Positions 34,991-43,311 of a DNA stretch of 64,000 nt are shown here, one piece after another. Below the pieces are notes generated by a model that saw nothing but the letters and a program-made list of their open reading frames with translations, made no database searches and was not told where the DNA came from. The position numbers were made by a program, and so were the translations under genes. The stretch lies in contig JABFQP010000003.1 of the NCBI GenBank assembly GCA_019685655.1, positions 124,001-188,000 on the forward strand. The letters are read 5' to 3'. How positions within the stretch are numbered: position 1 is the first letter of the stretch; the number at the start of each line of letters is the position of its first letter. The stretch is from Candidatus Bathyarchaeota archaeon A05DMB-5. GTDB taxonomy: Archaea; Thermoproteota; Bathyarchaeia; Bathyarchaeales; Bathycorpusculaceae.

Positions 34991-35443
34991 CTAGGATTTT
35001 TCCAAGAGTTCCTTTGCACTTGCAATCCATTTTTCAGTGATTTTTGGCGAAATCTTCAGTTTTGCGCCTAAATCGTTTGCTGAAGCCTTAGCTAAGTCTT
35101 CAACAGTGTGTATCCCTAGAGCCTTCAATTGTGCAGCTCTCTTTTCTTTTATGCCTTTTACCGTTGTAAGCTCAATTTTTGGCGGCGCCACCTCGACAAC
35201 TGTTTCAGGTTTTGCTTCTTGCACAATCTCCGTAGCAGTCGATACTGGCGGTGGTGGTGGAGATTCAATGGTCGCGGCTCTTGCCTTTGGTCTTTGAGCG
35301 TAGCCTAGACCTAGGAATAAGAGACCAAAAACTGTAGTGGTAACTGCTGAAAGTTCATAGTATTCAAAGCGGTAGGTAACAAAGATTGCAGTTATAACGA
35401 ACAATATTATTGCTACTCCGTAAAGGGCGTAATCTGAACGCAT
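34991..35443 (-). CDS. Membrane-anchored helix-hairpin-helix protein
   Basis: A 150-residue protein with two N-terminal helices (about 8-25 and 33-50), a Pro-rich linker (SPPPPPVSTATE) and a C-terminal domain (about 90-150) containing TTVKGIKEKRAAQLKALGI and DLAKASANDLGAKLKISPK. This is a helix-hairpin-helix fold like the C-terminal domains of topoisomerases, or the DUF4332 family. The fold suggests DNA or protein binding on the cytoplasmic side of the membrane; function unknown. Confidence 0.8.
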   Translation of the reverse strand: MRSDYALYGVAIILFVITAIFVTYRFEYYELSAVTTTVFGLLFLGLGYAQRPKARAATIESPPPPPVSTATEIVQEAKPETVVEVAPPKIELTTVKGIKEKRAAQLKALGIHTVEDLAKASANDLGAKLKISPKITEKWIASAKELLEKS

Positions 35444-35559
35444 ACTAGTCTTCTCCCTAACCCTCTATGTTCTATGGATTGGTTTAAATAATTTTCTGAA
35501 TTTTAAAAGGTGAAAAATGGAAATTTTGTTGTTTTTGTGTCTTTCTGCCCGTTTCAGTC

Positions 35560-36945
35560 TCATTGTTTAAGCAGTTTTTCTTCTGGCGGCGGTTTTCTTA
35601 TTAATCCTTCCTTCATCAGCAACTTCACGGATTCTCTGGCATTTTGAATTATCGCAACTGCTCTTTCGTAGAGTTCCTGCTTGCTAGGTTTAACTCGTGC
35701 TACACCTTGTTCAATGGATTTTAACGCGCATGCCACTGCCTCTCTTGGGAAAACTTCCCATTCTTCCATTCGTGGCAAAATGTCTTCTTCATGCATTCCC
35801 CGTTCTTCAGCAAACTTTGCCAGTTCTTGAGCTGCTGCAATGCACATGTCATCTGTGACTGTTTTCGCTTTCACGTCTAAGACGCCTCGGAAGATGGCTG
35901 GAAAACCGAGGCTATTGTTAACTTGGTTTGGAAAGTCGCTTCTGCCTGTGGCTATTATTCGTGCTCCTGCTTCTTTTGCTTCCCACGGCCATATTTCAGG
36001 TATTGGGTTTGCGCACGCAAAAATTATTGCGTCGTCAGCCATGGTCTTAACCCATTCGGGTTTTATTGTGCTTGGTCCTGGTTTTGATGCGGCTACCACT
36101 GCGTCTGCGTCTTTGAAGGCTTCGGCTATGTCACCTTTTCTGCCTTCAGCGTTTGTTTTTTGGGATAGCTCGTATTTCCATGGGTCTTCTTCTTTTGTTA
36201 TGTCCTTTCTGCCGGGGTAGATTATGCCTTTGGTGTCGACGAGTAAAATGTTGCCTGGTTTGATTCCCCATCTTATGAGGACGTAGGCTGTTCTGAGGTT
36301 GGCTGCGCCAGCGCCCACGAGGGTTATGAGGCTTTCTTTTGGTTTTTTGCCTACTATTTTGAAGGCGTTCATTAAGCCAGCCAATATTACTGTGGCTGTG
36401 CCTTGCTGGTCGTCATGCCAGACGGGAATTTGAAGACGTTCTCTAGCTTTTTCTAGAACGTAGAAACATTTCGGTTTCTCTATGTCTTCCAGGTTTATGC
36501 CGCCGAAAGTTGGCTCGATGAGTTCGCATGCGCGGACTATCTCGTCTGGGTCTTTGGTTTTTAGACATACTGGGAAAGCATCCACGCCGCCTAGGTATTT
36601 GAATAGTAGAGCTTTGCCTTCCATTACTGGCATGGCTGCTTCTGGACCGATGTCGCCTAAGCCTAAAACGCGGGTGCCATCGGACACTACAGCCACGTAG
36701 TTCCAGCGGTTTGTAAGCTCGAATGACTTGTCTTTGTCAGCTTGGATTTCTCTGCATGCTGCTGCTACGCCGGGCGTGTACCATATTGCGAAGTCGTCTG
36801 GGCTTGCTACAGCGCATTTTGGCATGATTTGGACTTTTCCGCTGTAGAATTTGTGTAAGGGTGGAGCTAATTGTGAGGGTTTTTTGGCTTTAGCCAGCAG
36901 TTCTTCCACGGTTGGTTTTCTTTTTTCTTCTTTTGGTTTAGACAT
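35560..36945 (-). CDS. Malic enzyme, NAD(P)-dependent
   Basis: A 461-residue malate dehydrogenase (decarboxylating), linking malate to pyruvate. The family blocks are AIWYTPGVAAACREIQ, VSDGTRVLGLGDIGPEAAMPVMEGKA, EPTFGGINLEDIEKPKCF with metal ligands, HDDQQGTA and the Rossmann GAGAANLRTAYVL (about 205-218). FACANPIPEIWPWEA follows. Coenzyme preference is unclear. An extended acidic/Pro-rich N terminus precedes the core, and the C terminus is longer than bacterial short-type enzymes. ATG at 36945 has GAGGAT upstream. It stands alone with a promoter to its right. Confidence 0.95.
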   Translation of the reverse strand: MSKPKEEKRKPTVEELLAKAKKPSQLAPPLHKFYSGKVQIMPKCAVASPDDFAIWYTPGVAAACREIQADKDKSFELTNRWNYVAVVSDGTRVLGLGDIGPEAAMPVMEGKALLFKYLGGVDAFPVCLKTKDPDEIVRACELIEPTFGGINLEDIEKPKCFYVLEKARERLQIPVWHDDQQGTATVILAGLMNAFKIVGKKPKESLITLVGAGAANLRTAYVLIRWGIKPGNILLVDTKGIIYPGRKDITKEEDPWKYELSQKTNAEGRKGDIAEAFKDADAVVAASKPGPSTIKPEWVKTMADDAIIFACANPIPEIWPWEAKEAGARIIATGRSDFPNQVNNSLGFPAIFRGVLDVKAKTVTDDMCIAAAQELAKFAEERGMHEEDILPRMEEWEVFPREAVACALKSIEQGVARVKPSKQELYERAVAIIQNARESVKLLMKEGLIRKPPPEEKLLKQ

Positions 36946-37157
36946 TTTATCATCCTCTTTGAATGAGATGTTGTTGTGTTTTTAAAATTGGTTTTAAAGG
37001 TTGCGGTTGATTTTATAATGAAGTATTACACAAATTACGCATTTACCTATGCGTCTTTACTGTGCACTGGTTATTTTGAATAAGGATTTATAGGTCATAA
37101 AACTTAATTTTGAACTCATCATGCTTTTTAACATTCTCTAACTGAATAAATCATTGG

Positions 37158-37919
37158 GTGTACCTCGTGTCATCAGTTTACAAGATTATCCTAGTACTGC
37201 TTGCTAGTTTAATAGTGCTGTATGCGTTTCAAGCGTACTATCCAACGTTTATGCATGTTTTTTCGAACAGTTTCCTCGCTATAATAGCAAGCGCAGCAGT
37301 TATATGCTCAGGGTTTTCTCTGCAAAAATATTGGCACAGAGCCAAGGAGCAGTTTTCAATCGTTTGGCTTTTCTTCACATTAGGATTATTTCTTTGGTTT
37401 GTTGGCGAAGCTATACGAGTTGGCTACACACTTGTGTGGAATGTGGAAATGCCTTTTCCGTCTTTGGCGGATGTTTTTTGGCTGGGTGGTTGCATACCGT
37501 TATTTATTGCGTTATACTTGTATGTTGAAATCTTCAAGTCGGTACTTTCCCGCGAAATATTTGCTGCTTCTGTGACAGTTACTCTAGGCTTAGCTCTTTT
37601 CGTCTCCATAAGCGTGATAACTCCAGTGGTTAGGACAGAAGACGTAGTTACACGAACTATGGGTTTTCTTTATCCCATATTGGACATGGCGTTGTTATCT
37701 ATGGCTTTTTTGGGTCTCTTAATTTTTCTTAAAGGAAGCCTTGGCAAATCGTGGGCGTTTATCTGTTCTGGTGTGCTTTTGAACGCGTGGGCTGACGTGC
37801 TTTTTAGCTACACAGAATTGCGAAGAACCTATTATGCGGGGCATCCGATAGAACTGCTCTATGCAGTTTCATACATGTTCTTTTTACTGGCATTCTACGT
37901 ACACGTAAAGGAGCTTTAG
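37158..37919 (+). CDS. Seven/eight-TM integral membrane protein
   Basis: A 253-residue membrane protein made almost entirely of helices (about 8-25, 35-52, 66-86, 108-126, 133-155, 170-190, 198-215, 225-247). There is a short periplasmic loop GYTLVWNVEMPFPSLADVFW, and ELRRTYYAG with ADVLFSYTEL in the last third, features reminiscent of 7TM sensor domains of archaeal signalling proteins. The start is GTG at 37158. It lies 11 bases upstream of a soluble protein that resembles a sensor output domain, so the pair may be a split signalling unit. Confidence 0.75.
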   Translation: MYLVSSVYKIILVLLASLIVLYAFQAYYPTFMHVFSNSFLAIIASAAVICSGFSLQKYWHRAKEQFSIVWLFFTLGLFLWFVGEAIRVGYTLVWNVEMPFPSLADVFWLGGCIPLFIALYLYVEIFKSVLSREIFAASVTVTLGLALFVSISVITPVVRTEDVVTRTMGFLYPILDMALLSMAFLGLLIFLKGSLGKSWAFICSGVLLNAWADVLFSYTELRRTYYAGHPIELLYAVSYMFFLLAFYVHVKEL

Positions 37920-37930
37920 GAGAAATAACC

Positions 37931-38326
37931 TTGACTGAAAACCGCACAAATTTCAAACGTCTTCTGTTCGAAGCTGTCGATGAGGGCTTATTAGTGCTTG
38001 GAAAAAGCGGGAGAAACGCAGTTTATTTTCATTTGCAAAGTTTGTATTCGCTGAAGAAAGAAGATGCTCTGGAAAAGCCTGATGTTTTTGTGAAAAGTTT
38101 AAGAAAGATTTTTGGGATAGGTGCTGGAGTAATCGAGAAGGCAATTTTGAAAAGTCTTTATGACAAGCTTGGCTTGGATTACAAAGAAAATAAAAATTGG
38201 GATTTTGCAACATACTTGAACGAGGCAAAAAACGCGGTTAAAAAAAAGCCCCACGGAGATTGTGGAAGTTTCCGATACAAGCGTAATTCTCTCTTGAATA
38301 GCCTATTCATAGTTTTCTTGCCATAA
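37931..38326 (+). CDS. Small protein resembling a NitrOD5-like output domain
   Basis: A 131-residue soluble protein. KRLLFEAVDEGLLVLGKSGRNAVYFHLQ, read with the following FGIGAGVIEKAILKSLYDKL, resembles the small archaeal output-domain family often attached to sensor kinases. I assign the name tentatively. The C-terminal tail (HGDCGSFRYKRNSLLNSLF) departs from that pattern. It starts at TTG 11 bases after the 7-TM gene and may work with it. It overlaps the opposite-strand acetyltransferase by 20 bases. Confidence 0.6.
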   Translation: MTENRTNFKRLLFEAVDEGLLVLGKSGRNAVYFHLQSLYSLKKEDALEKPDVFVKSLRKIFGIGAGVIEKAILKSLYDKLGLDYKENKNWDFATYLNEAKNAVKKKPHGDCGSFRYKRNSLLNSLFIVFLP

Positions 38327-39098
38327 ATCCTAGAAGAACATGTTGCGTTCGTTGGAAGCCTATTTTCTCGTATACGCGCCTTGCTGGAACGTTGTCCTTT
38401 GCAACCCAAAGCACGGCGTCTTTGTCTAAATTGATTATCTCTTTCACGATGGCAGAGACCACTGAAGTTGCGAGTCCTTTTCCTCTTAAAGAATCAACCG
38501 TGTATACTCCTCTGATAAGCGCAATTGTGTCTAATATTTCTAAAGTGGTCGCTGTAGATGCTAACGTGTAGTTGTCGTATGCACCATAAGCTATTCCCTT
38601 TCCAATGGCATCTTTGATTCTGTTTGCCCATTCTTCTCCAAAATTCTTTGCAACTTCTTTAATGTCTTCTATATCCAATTTTTTGATTCTATGCTGAATT
38701 AACGGTTTGAAAGTTTTTGCCGTTGTCTTCATGATCAGATACGTGGTGATTTTGCTTTTGCTTGCTTTGTCAGTTGGCTCTATTGGTTCGAAGAACTTTC
38801 TTACGATTGTGAGATGGTGAGGTTCTATAACGAATGTTGGCTCGCTCAAGTCAACATGGCGTATGAGTTGGGTTATGCTTTCTGCCGTTCCATACGTGTG
38901 AACAATTCTCTTGTCAAATTCAAAGAGATAACCGTATATTTCATGATTTTCGGTGGCGGTCCATATTTGAGTTTTGTTTCTATCATATCTTAAGTCGCAG
39001 ATTGTGAAGACATGTCGAATTTCGTCTTTTTGAAGAAACCTTAAGAACTCTTCTTCATTCGACTTTTCAAGTTGAACCGTCTTCAATTTGGTTGACAT
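38307..39098 (-). CDS. GNAT acetyltransferase with N-terminal extension
   Basis: A 263-residue protein. The C-terminal half (about 145-263) is a GNAT fold with IRGVYTVDSLRGKGLATSVV as acetyl-CoA motif A (RGKGLA) and WVAKDNVPARRVYEKIGF as motif B. The N-terminal half (DEIRHVFTICDLRYDRNKTQ) resembles a second, degenerate GNAT-like domain as in FR47-type proteins. The substrate is unknown. Convergent overlap with the preceding gene is 20 bases. Confidence 0.85.
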   Translation of the reverse strand: MSTKLKTVQLEKSNEEEFLRFLQKDEIRHVFTICDLRYDRNKTQIWTATENHEIYGYLFEFDKRIVHTYGTAESITQLIRHVDLSEPTFVIEPHHLTIVRKFFEPIEPTDKASKSKITTYLIMKTTAKTFKPLIQHRIKKLDIEDIKEVAKNFGEEWANRIKDAIGKGIAYGAYDNYTLASTATTLEILDTIALIRGVYTVDSLRGKGLATSVVSAIVKEIINLDKDAVLWVAKDNVPARRVYEKIGFQRTQHVLLGFMARKL

Positions 39099-39183
39099 CT
39101 TGTTTCACTGAAAACCTAAACTTACACGTAATTGTTGAGAGAAGAAAACGTTTGGGAAATTTTTTACACTCGAAACAACGCGT

Positions 39184-39660
39184 CTAGTATCGTCTTTGTC
39201 TGTAGCCGCCTCTTCTTTCTCGTCCGCCGAAGTCTCTTCTGCCGCGTCCTCTGAATGGGCGTCTTGGCTGCTCATAGACTTTTGTTGATAGATTGTTTTC
39301 TGTGTTGACTTCGCTTGCTAATGCTTCTTTTGCAACTTCCAACGTGCCATATCTGCCAACGTTTAGTCGCATGTTACCTTTGAAAAGTGTGATGTAGCCA
39401 TTTCCAACAGTTATGGTGTCGCCTTCGTTGACTTTTTCAATGTTGTCATCCCATAATGTCAAGTATACGCATCCTGTTTCGTCGCCGACTAACGCATCGC
39501 ATACGCGGTGTGGTGCGCCGTCTCTGCCTGCGGCGATGTTTCTGATTTCGCTTTTGGAGACAACTTTTGCCGTTACGTTTACCGCTCTTGAGGCGGGGGT
39601 TAATTCGCTTACTTTCACGTCTACAGGTTGTTTGGGTCCTGAAAAACCTTCAACTGCCAA
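39184..39660 (-). CDS. OB-fold ssDNA-binding-type protein with RG-rich tail
   Basis: A 158-residue single-stranded nucleic-acid-binding protein. Residues 10-105 form an OB fold (VSELTPASRAVNVTAKVV, GDETGCVYLTLWDD, NEGDTITVGNGYITLF). The tail (about 130-158) is Arg/Gly rich (RRPFRGRGRRDFGGRER), as in crenarchaeal SSB, which also has one OB fold and a flexible tail. Likely protects ssDNA or RNA and recruits partners. The start is TTG; an alternative start further in is possible. It is close to human SOSS-B type proteins in fold. Confidence 0.88.
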   Translation of the reverse strand: MAVEGFSGPKQPVDVKVSELTPASRAVNVTAKVVSKSEIRNIAAGRDGAPHRVCDALVGDETGCVYLTLWDDNIEKVNEGDTITVGNGYITLFKGNMRLNVGRYGTLEVAKEALASEVNTENNLSTKVYEQPRRPFRGRGRRDFGGRERRGGYRQRRY

Positions 39661-39834
39661 ATTTTTTCAACACCTTATATTTTGACAAAACACATAACAT
39701 TAAATTGACTCTTAAGGCTTGCGGTTATGCTTTTCTGATGTTAGAGTATTGAGGTTTAATTATTAGGTTTTGTCGTGTGTTGTGATTCATAAGTTATAAG
39801 TTAAAGTATAGTCTCTTGATATTCACGATAGAAA

Positions 39835-40074
39835 ATGAAAGCCGTCGCAATCATCAACCGCCGAATTCGCATGCTCTTCCACACGTTAGGCTTAAGCTGC
39901 TTAGGCGGCGCAATATTCCTACAAGTGCTCGTTTTCGCAGACATTGCAAACCGCGGATACTTCATGGCGGTTGAAAACAACCCTGCAATACTAACGTTCG
40001 AGATTATCCTAACAGCGTTTGCGCTTATCTACTTCATATACATATACCAACGTTTTATACGCTCAATAAGATGA
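39835..40074 (+). CDS. Small two-TM membrane protein
   Basis: A 79-residue protein with a basic N terminus (IINRRIRML), two helices (about 15-35 and 50-70) and a basic C terminus RFIRSIR. TATA-like AAGTTATAAGTTAAAG (about 39791-39806) lies about 35 bases upstream. Such small archaeal membrane proteins have no assigned function. Confidence 0.65.
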   Translation: MKAVAIINRRIRMLFHTLGLSCLGGAIFLQVLVFADIANRGYFMAVENNPAILTFEIILTAFALIYFIYIYQRFIRSIR

Positions 40075-40201
40075 ACCGGTTTTAACTTAATTTTTGGAGC
40101 TTTTCTCTAGTTTCTGCAAAAGGTTGCAAGAGAATGATGATAAACCTTAAATTGTCATCCATAAAACTCAATCATTAGTTTCTTTGTTAGGTTGTGAAAA
40201 A

Positions 40202-40894
40202 ATGAAAAAACTCAAACAGTTGTTTGTATTCCTTATCATACCTAGCCTCGCTTTAACACTCATGAAAAGTGCTGAGGCACAATCACCTAGCGAAATGGCA
40301 ACTTTCTTTGACTCGGAAGTTCCTGGAATAAAGGTACAGGTCAATGGAACGGCAGAAGCTATACCAGCAGACTACGTTAACATTACATTGAAACTGATAG
40401 GACAGGCAGACGTTTATTTAAAGCATTTCAACTTGAGCATATTTGGATTTATAAATGGCACAGAAAAAACTTTGATGACCAACATAACCGACAATAACAT
40501 CCCATTAGACAATGATTCACGAGAATACAATCACTCGTTCACGATACCAGAGGATGTTTGGGGAGTGACATATGGTGAACTCATATTAACTTACTCTGCA
40601 AAATATGACATCGTGACCGTGGATTTTGAAGCGTTGACATGTGGTTTCACATTAACAAACATCGAAAACGTTCGCTTTAAAGACATGAAAGAGCAACTTG
40701 AAAGTTTGAATGATGCTTATCAGCAGCTAAATACTACCTATTGGGAGCTTCAGCAGAATTATACTTCACTTCAAGAAAATCTGGGTCAGCTTGAGAGCAC
40801 ACGACAAGCGGTAATCGCCTTGGCGGTAGTTACCATTTTCTTTGTAGCCACAACTGTCTACTTGATTGTGCGAAAGCCAAAGCAGACGTGGTAG
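40202..40894 (+). CDS. Secreted membrane-anchored protein with coiled coil
   Basis: A 230-residue exported protein from ATG 40202; an upstream in-frame start at 40184 would only add residues before the signal peptide. A signal peptide (1-26, ending AEAQ), a beta-sandwich-like domain (about 35-150) with Asn-rich glycosylation-type sites, a heptad coiled coil (QLESLNDAYQQLNTTYWELQ) and a C-terminal transmembrane helix (about 203-223) follow in order. It fits a surface stalk protein. Unrecognised family, similar in layout to other anchored proteins in this window. Confidence 0.75.
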   Translation: MKKLKQLFVFLIIPSLALTLMKSAEAQSPSEMATFFDSEVPGIKVQVNGTAEAIPADYVNITLKLIGQADVYLKHFNLSIFGFINGTEKTLMTNITDNNIPLDNDSREYNHSFTIPEDVWGVTYGELILTYSAKYDIVTVDFEALTCGFTLTNIENVRFKDMKEQLESLNDAYQQLNTTYWELQQNYTSLQENLGQLESTRQAVIALAVVTIFFVATTVYLIVRKPKQTW

Positions 40895-40913
40895 TGCCTT
40901 AATCTTTCTAATT

Positions 40914-42257
40914 TTATTTTTTGTGCAGTTTCTGCGCAGCGATGAATGTCAAGCCCTTTTTTGTTAAAGCCTCAGCTGTTCGGTTCACAGCGTCGTGCTT
41001 GTCCAAATAATTACGAAGTAGTTTTGGCATTAACCCTTTTTCAAGGATATCCTTTTTAGGAATGAAATAATCCAAAATGTCTGATGGGTGCTCTCTGTTT
41101 TTGTCAATTTCAGGGATGCCTCCTTCATGTTTGGCGCTTATATTCTTGATGTGGTCTGCTATTTCTAGGAGTTCATTAAGGCGATCGTATGGTTGTCTTA
41201 CAATGCTTTTTTGGGTTTCTACTATGTGGTGTTCGATGCGAACAATGTCCTCGAAGTCGAAGGCTTTTCGAATATAAGCTGAAAGCTCAATTGTCTCGTT
41301 ATTGGCAGAGTTTGAAAGATTAAAGCCAATAAGCGGCGTCGTGCCATCATCTCGGCTAAAAAGTTTTGCAGTCGCCAGCGTCCAAAAGATGAAATAGGGG
41401 TTGTCATTACCTACATAAACCGAGATCTTGAATTCAATATCAACTCCAAGCTTATGCAACAAGTATCCAAGCATAATAGTTCCCGCATTTACATTCAAAA
41501 CTTGCTGAACGCCATACTCTGTATAGTAATAAAGTAATTCGTCAACCCACTTCAAAGCGTGCTCGTTCGGAACGCCAACACCACCAAAATAACCCGTAAT
41601 AGTTTCCGGTCCGCTCAAGTGAACATTTATTGGCTTGCCATCTGGTCCTGGCATAGTTCCTTTAGTATCAAGCGTTTCCACGAAAGAAGCGCCTATAATT
41701 TGCATTGCCGCCATACTTGCAAGCAAATCATCATCTTCCACTTGCTCTTTCATGTTACGAACACGAATATATCTGCCTGGCATGAGGTTTTGCTGCTTTA
41801 TCGCATATTTTGCTTCTTCAATCAGCCATGGGAAAAAGTTGAAGGCACTAATTTCCAATGTCACCGCGAAAGAATCGTCAAACCGCATGGAATCGGCTTT
41901 CTTCCCCAAAATTTTTCTTCTATAGTCAGATATGCTTATGAAGGAGTTTTCGTCGCGCTGCTTAACTAACCATTCAAGGTCCTTAACAAAAGGCGACTTC
42001 TTTTTCTCAAGACGCTTCATCAAGTTTTCAAGCTTGCGGGACTCCCTAGCCTTACGGTTAATCTCTTCCACACCGCCGTATTTTTCAACAAGCGCAAACA
42101 GACCGTTCGTGAGAGGATTATCTTTTCTAAGTAAGAACTCGTTAATTTCTTTCACGCTTTCCTCGTTTATTCGCAATCTTTCCTGAATCTTATCCAAAAT
42201 AGACACTTCCGCATAATCGTTAGTCTTCAGAGACTCTCGCAATTTAAGTATTTTCAC
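40914..42257 (-). CDS. Large cytoplasmic protein of unrecognised family
   Basis: A 447-residue protein with no signal or TM helix. An N-terminal helical region (1-110, charged) precedes a compact domain with strongly conserved-looking stretches: GTMPGPDGKPINVHLSGPET, TGYFGGVGVPNEHALKWVDE, VLNVNAGTIMLGYLLHKLG, ISVYVGNDNPYFIFW and IGFNLSNSANNETI. These read like a TIM-barrel or other alpha/beta enzyme with Gly-rich loops and Asp/Asn residues at strand ends. I do not recognise the family. The gene overlaps the next (surface protein) gene by one base, so the two are co-transcribed, which is odd for an enzyme and a surface protein. Confidence 0.7.
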   Translation of the reverse strand: MKILKLRESLKTNDYAEVSILDKIQERLRINEESVKEINEFLLRKDNPLTNGLFALVEKYGGVEEINRKARESRKLENLMKRLEKKKSPFVKDLEWLVKQRDENSFISISDYRRKILGKKADSMRFDDSFAVTLEISAFNFFPWLIEEAKYAIKQQNLMPGRYIRVRNMKEQVEDDDLLASMAAMQIIGASFVETLDTKGTMPGPDGKPINVHLSGPETITGYFGGVGVPNEHALKWVDELLYYYTEYGVQQVLNVNAGTIMLGYLLHKLGVDIEFKISVYVGNDNPYFIFWTLATAKLFSRDDGTTPLIGFNLSNSANNETIELSAYIRKAFDFEDIVRIEHHIVETQKSIVRQPYDRLNELLEIADHIKNISAKHEGGIPEIDKNREHPSDILDYFIPKKDILEKGLMPKLLRNYLDKHDAVNRTAEALTKKGLTFIAAQKLHKK

Positions 42258-43150
42258 TAAAACTGGAAAAATTGCGTATCTGTTGGCGGCGCAGGTGGTG
42301 GAGGTGCCGAGGGTTCCTCGCCTATGGTTGGCGGTTTTTCAAGTGCTAGTCTTTCTGCTTTCTTCTTTCGGTAAACGTGGACTGCAAGGTATACGAGTGC
42401 AGCTACTACGAGGATGATTGCTGAGTATACGCCTACTGTTAAAGCGTAAGTGAAGTAAGTAAAACGCACATTTGACGTGCTATATATGAATATTACATTG
42501 TAAGAAAGCGTTTTTGGAGAACCCGACTCCACATAATTAACAGTCCAACATTGCCTATCTTCCAACATGAGCCCAGTTTCACGGTCATATATTATCTCAA
42601 GCCTTCCATAATAATCAGCAGGTATTACACTTCCGTAGAGTGTAACGTTTTGGGAACAATTAAATTCAACATCATGCGCCGCCAACGTGTTGAAGAACAT
42701 CCATCCATAACACCTCAAGCCAGAACCAGCCAAAGTAACCGTCCCATTCAAAATTTTTAGCGACTCGCCAACTGCATGGCCCTCGCCAATCCACAAATCA
42801 AGGTATTCACCGTGAGGCGGAATTTCCGGCGTAGGCAAAAGTTCTTCAGCAAAAATTGCTGAGCGGTTGATTAAGCTTACATAGAAGGTCATTGAAGTTG
42901 AAGCTATTCCTCCGGTCCTAATCGTTTCTGTAACTTTAATGTATGTTGCATTGATAATGTCAGCAGTACTCAGCACAAGTTGCCCTTGTACAGAGCCATA
43001 TCCTAGAATGTTTACCGTGTAAGAATACTCAGCACGCAAAAACGGAAATGGCACTGTTTGCCTTCCTATGACGAGTGCGTAGGGAAAAAACACTACTATG
43101 AGAATTTCTGAAAGAATAATGAGGAATATGAAGATTTTACTGCGAGACAT
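42257..43150 (-). CDS. Secreted protein with C-terminal membrane anchor
   Basis: A 297-residue surface protein. An N-terminal signal (about 1-30) is followed by a beta-rich extracellular domain with several Asn-X-Ser/Thr sites and two cysteines, CYGWMFF and FNCSQNV, that could form a disulfide. A transmembrane helix (about 235-258) follows, then a cytoplasmic tail that is basic and then Pro-rich (PSAPPPPAPPTD). The first gene of a two-gene transcript with the unrecognised cytoplasmic protein. Function unknown. Confidence 0.75.
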   Translation of the reverse strand: MSRSKIFIFLIILSEILIVVFFPYALVIGRQTVPFPFLRAEYSYTVNILGYGSVQGQLVLSTADIINATYIKVTETIRTGGIASTSMTFYVSLINRSAIFAEELLPTPEIPPHGEYLDLWIGEGHAVGESLKILNGTVTLAGSGLRCYGWMFFNTLAAHDVEFNCSQNVTLYGSVIPADYYGRLEIIYDRETGLMLEDRQCWTVNYVESGSPKTLSYNVIFIYSTSNVRFTYFTYALTVGVYSAIILVVAALVYLAVHVYRKKKAERLALEKPPTIGEEPSAPPPPAPPTDTQFFQF

Positions 43151-43311
43151 TTGATGTTTATCTCAACTTGATTAAAACGTTACTTCTTCCGTGTAGAAAA
43201 AGTTTACCCAAAAATTAGTTTGCAGAGAAAGTGGCAAATTGTAATGTTATACTCTTCTTTTCAAAGCTTAAATGATATAAATGTATGGTTAACTAGTAGG
43301 TGACGATAACC

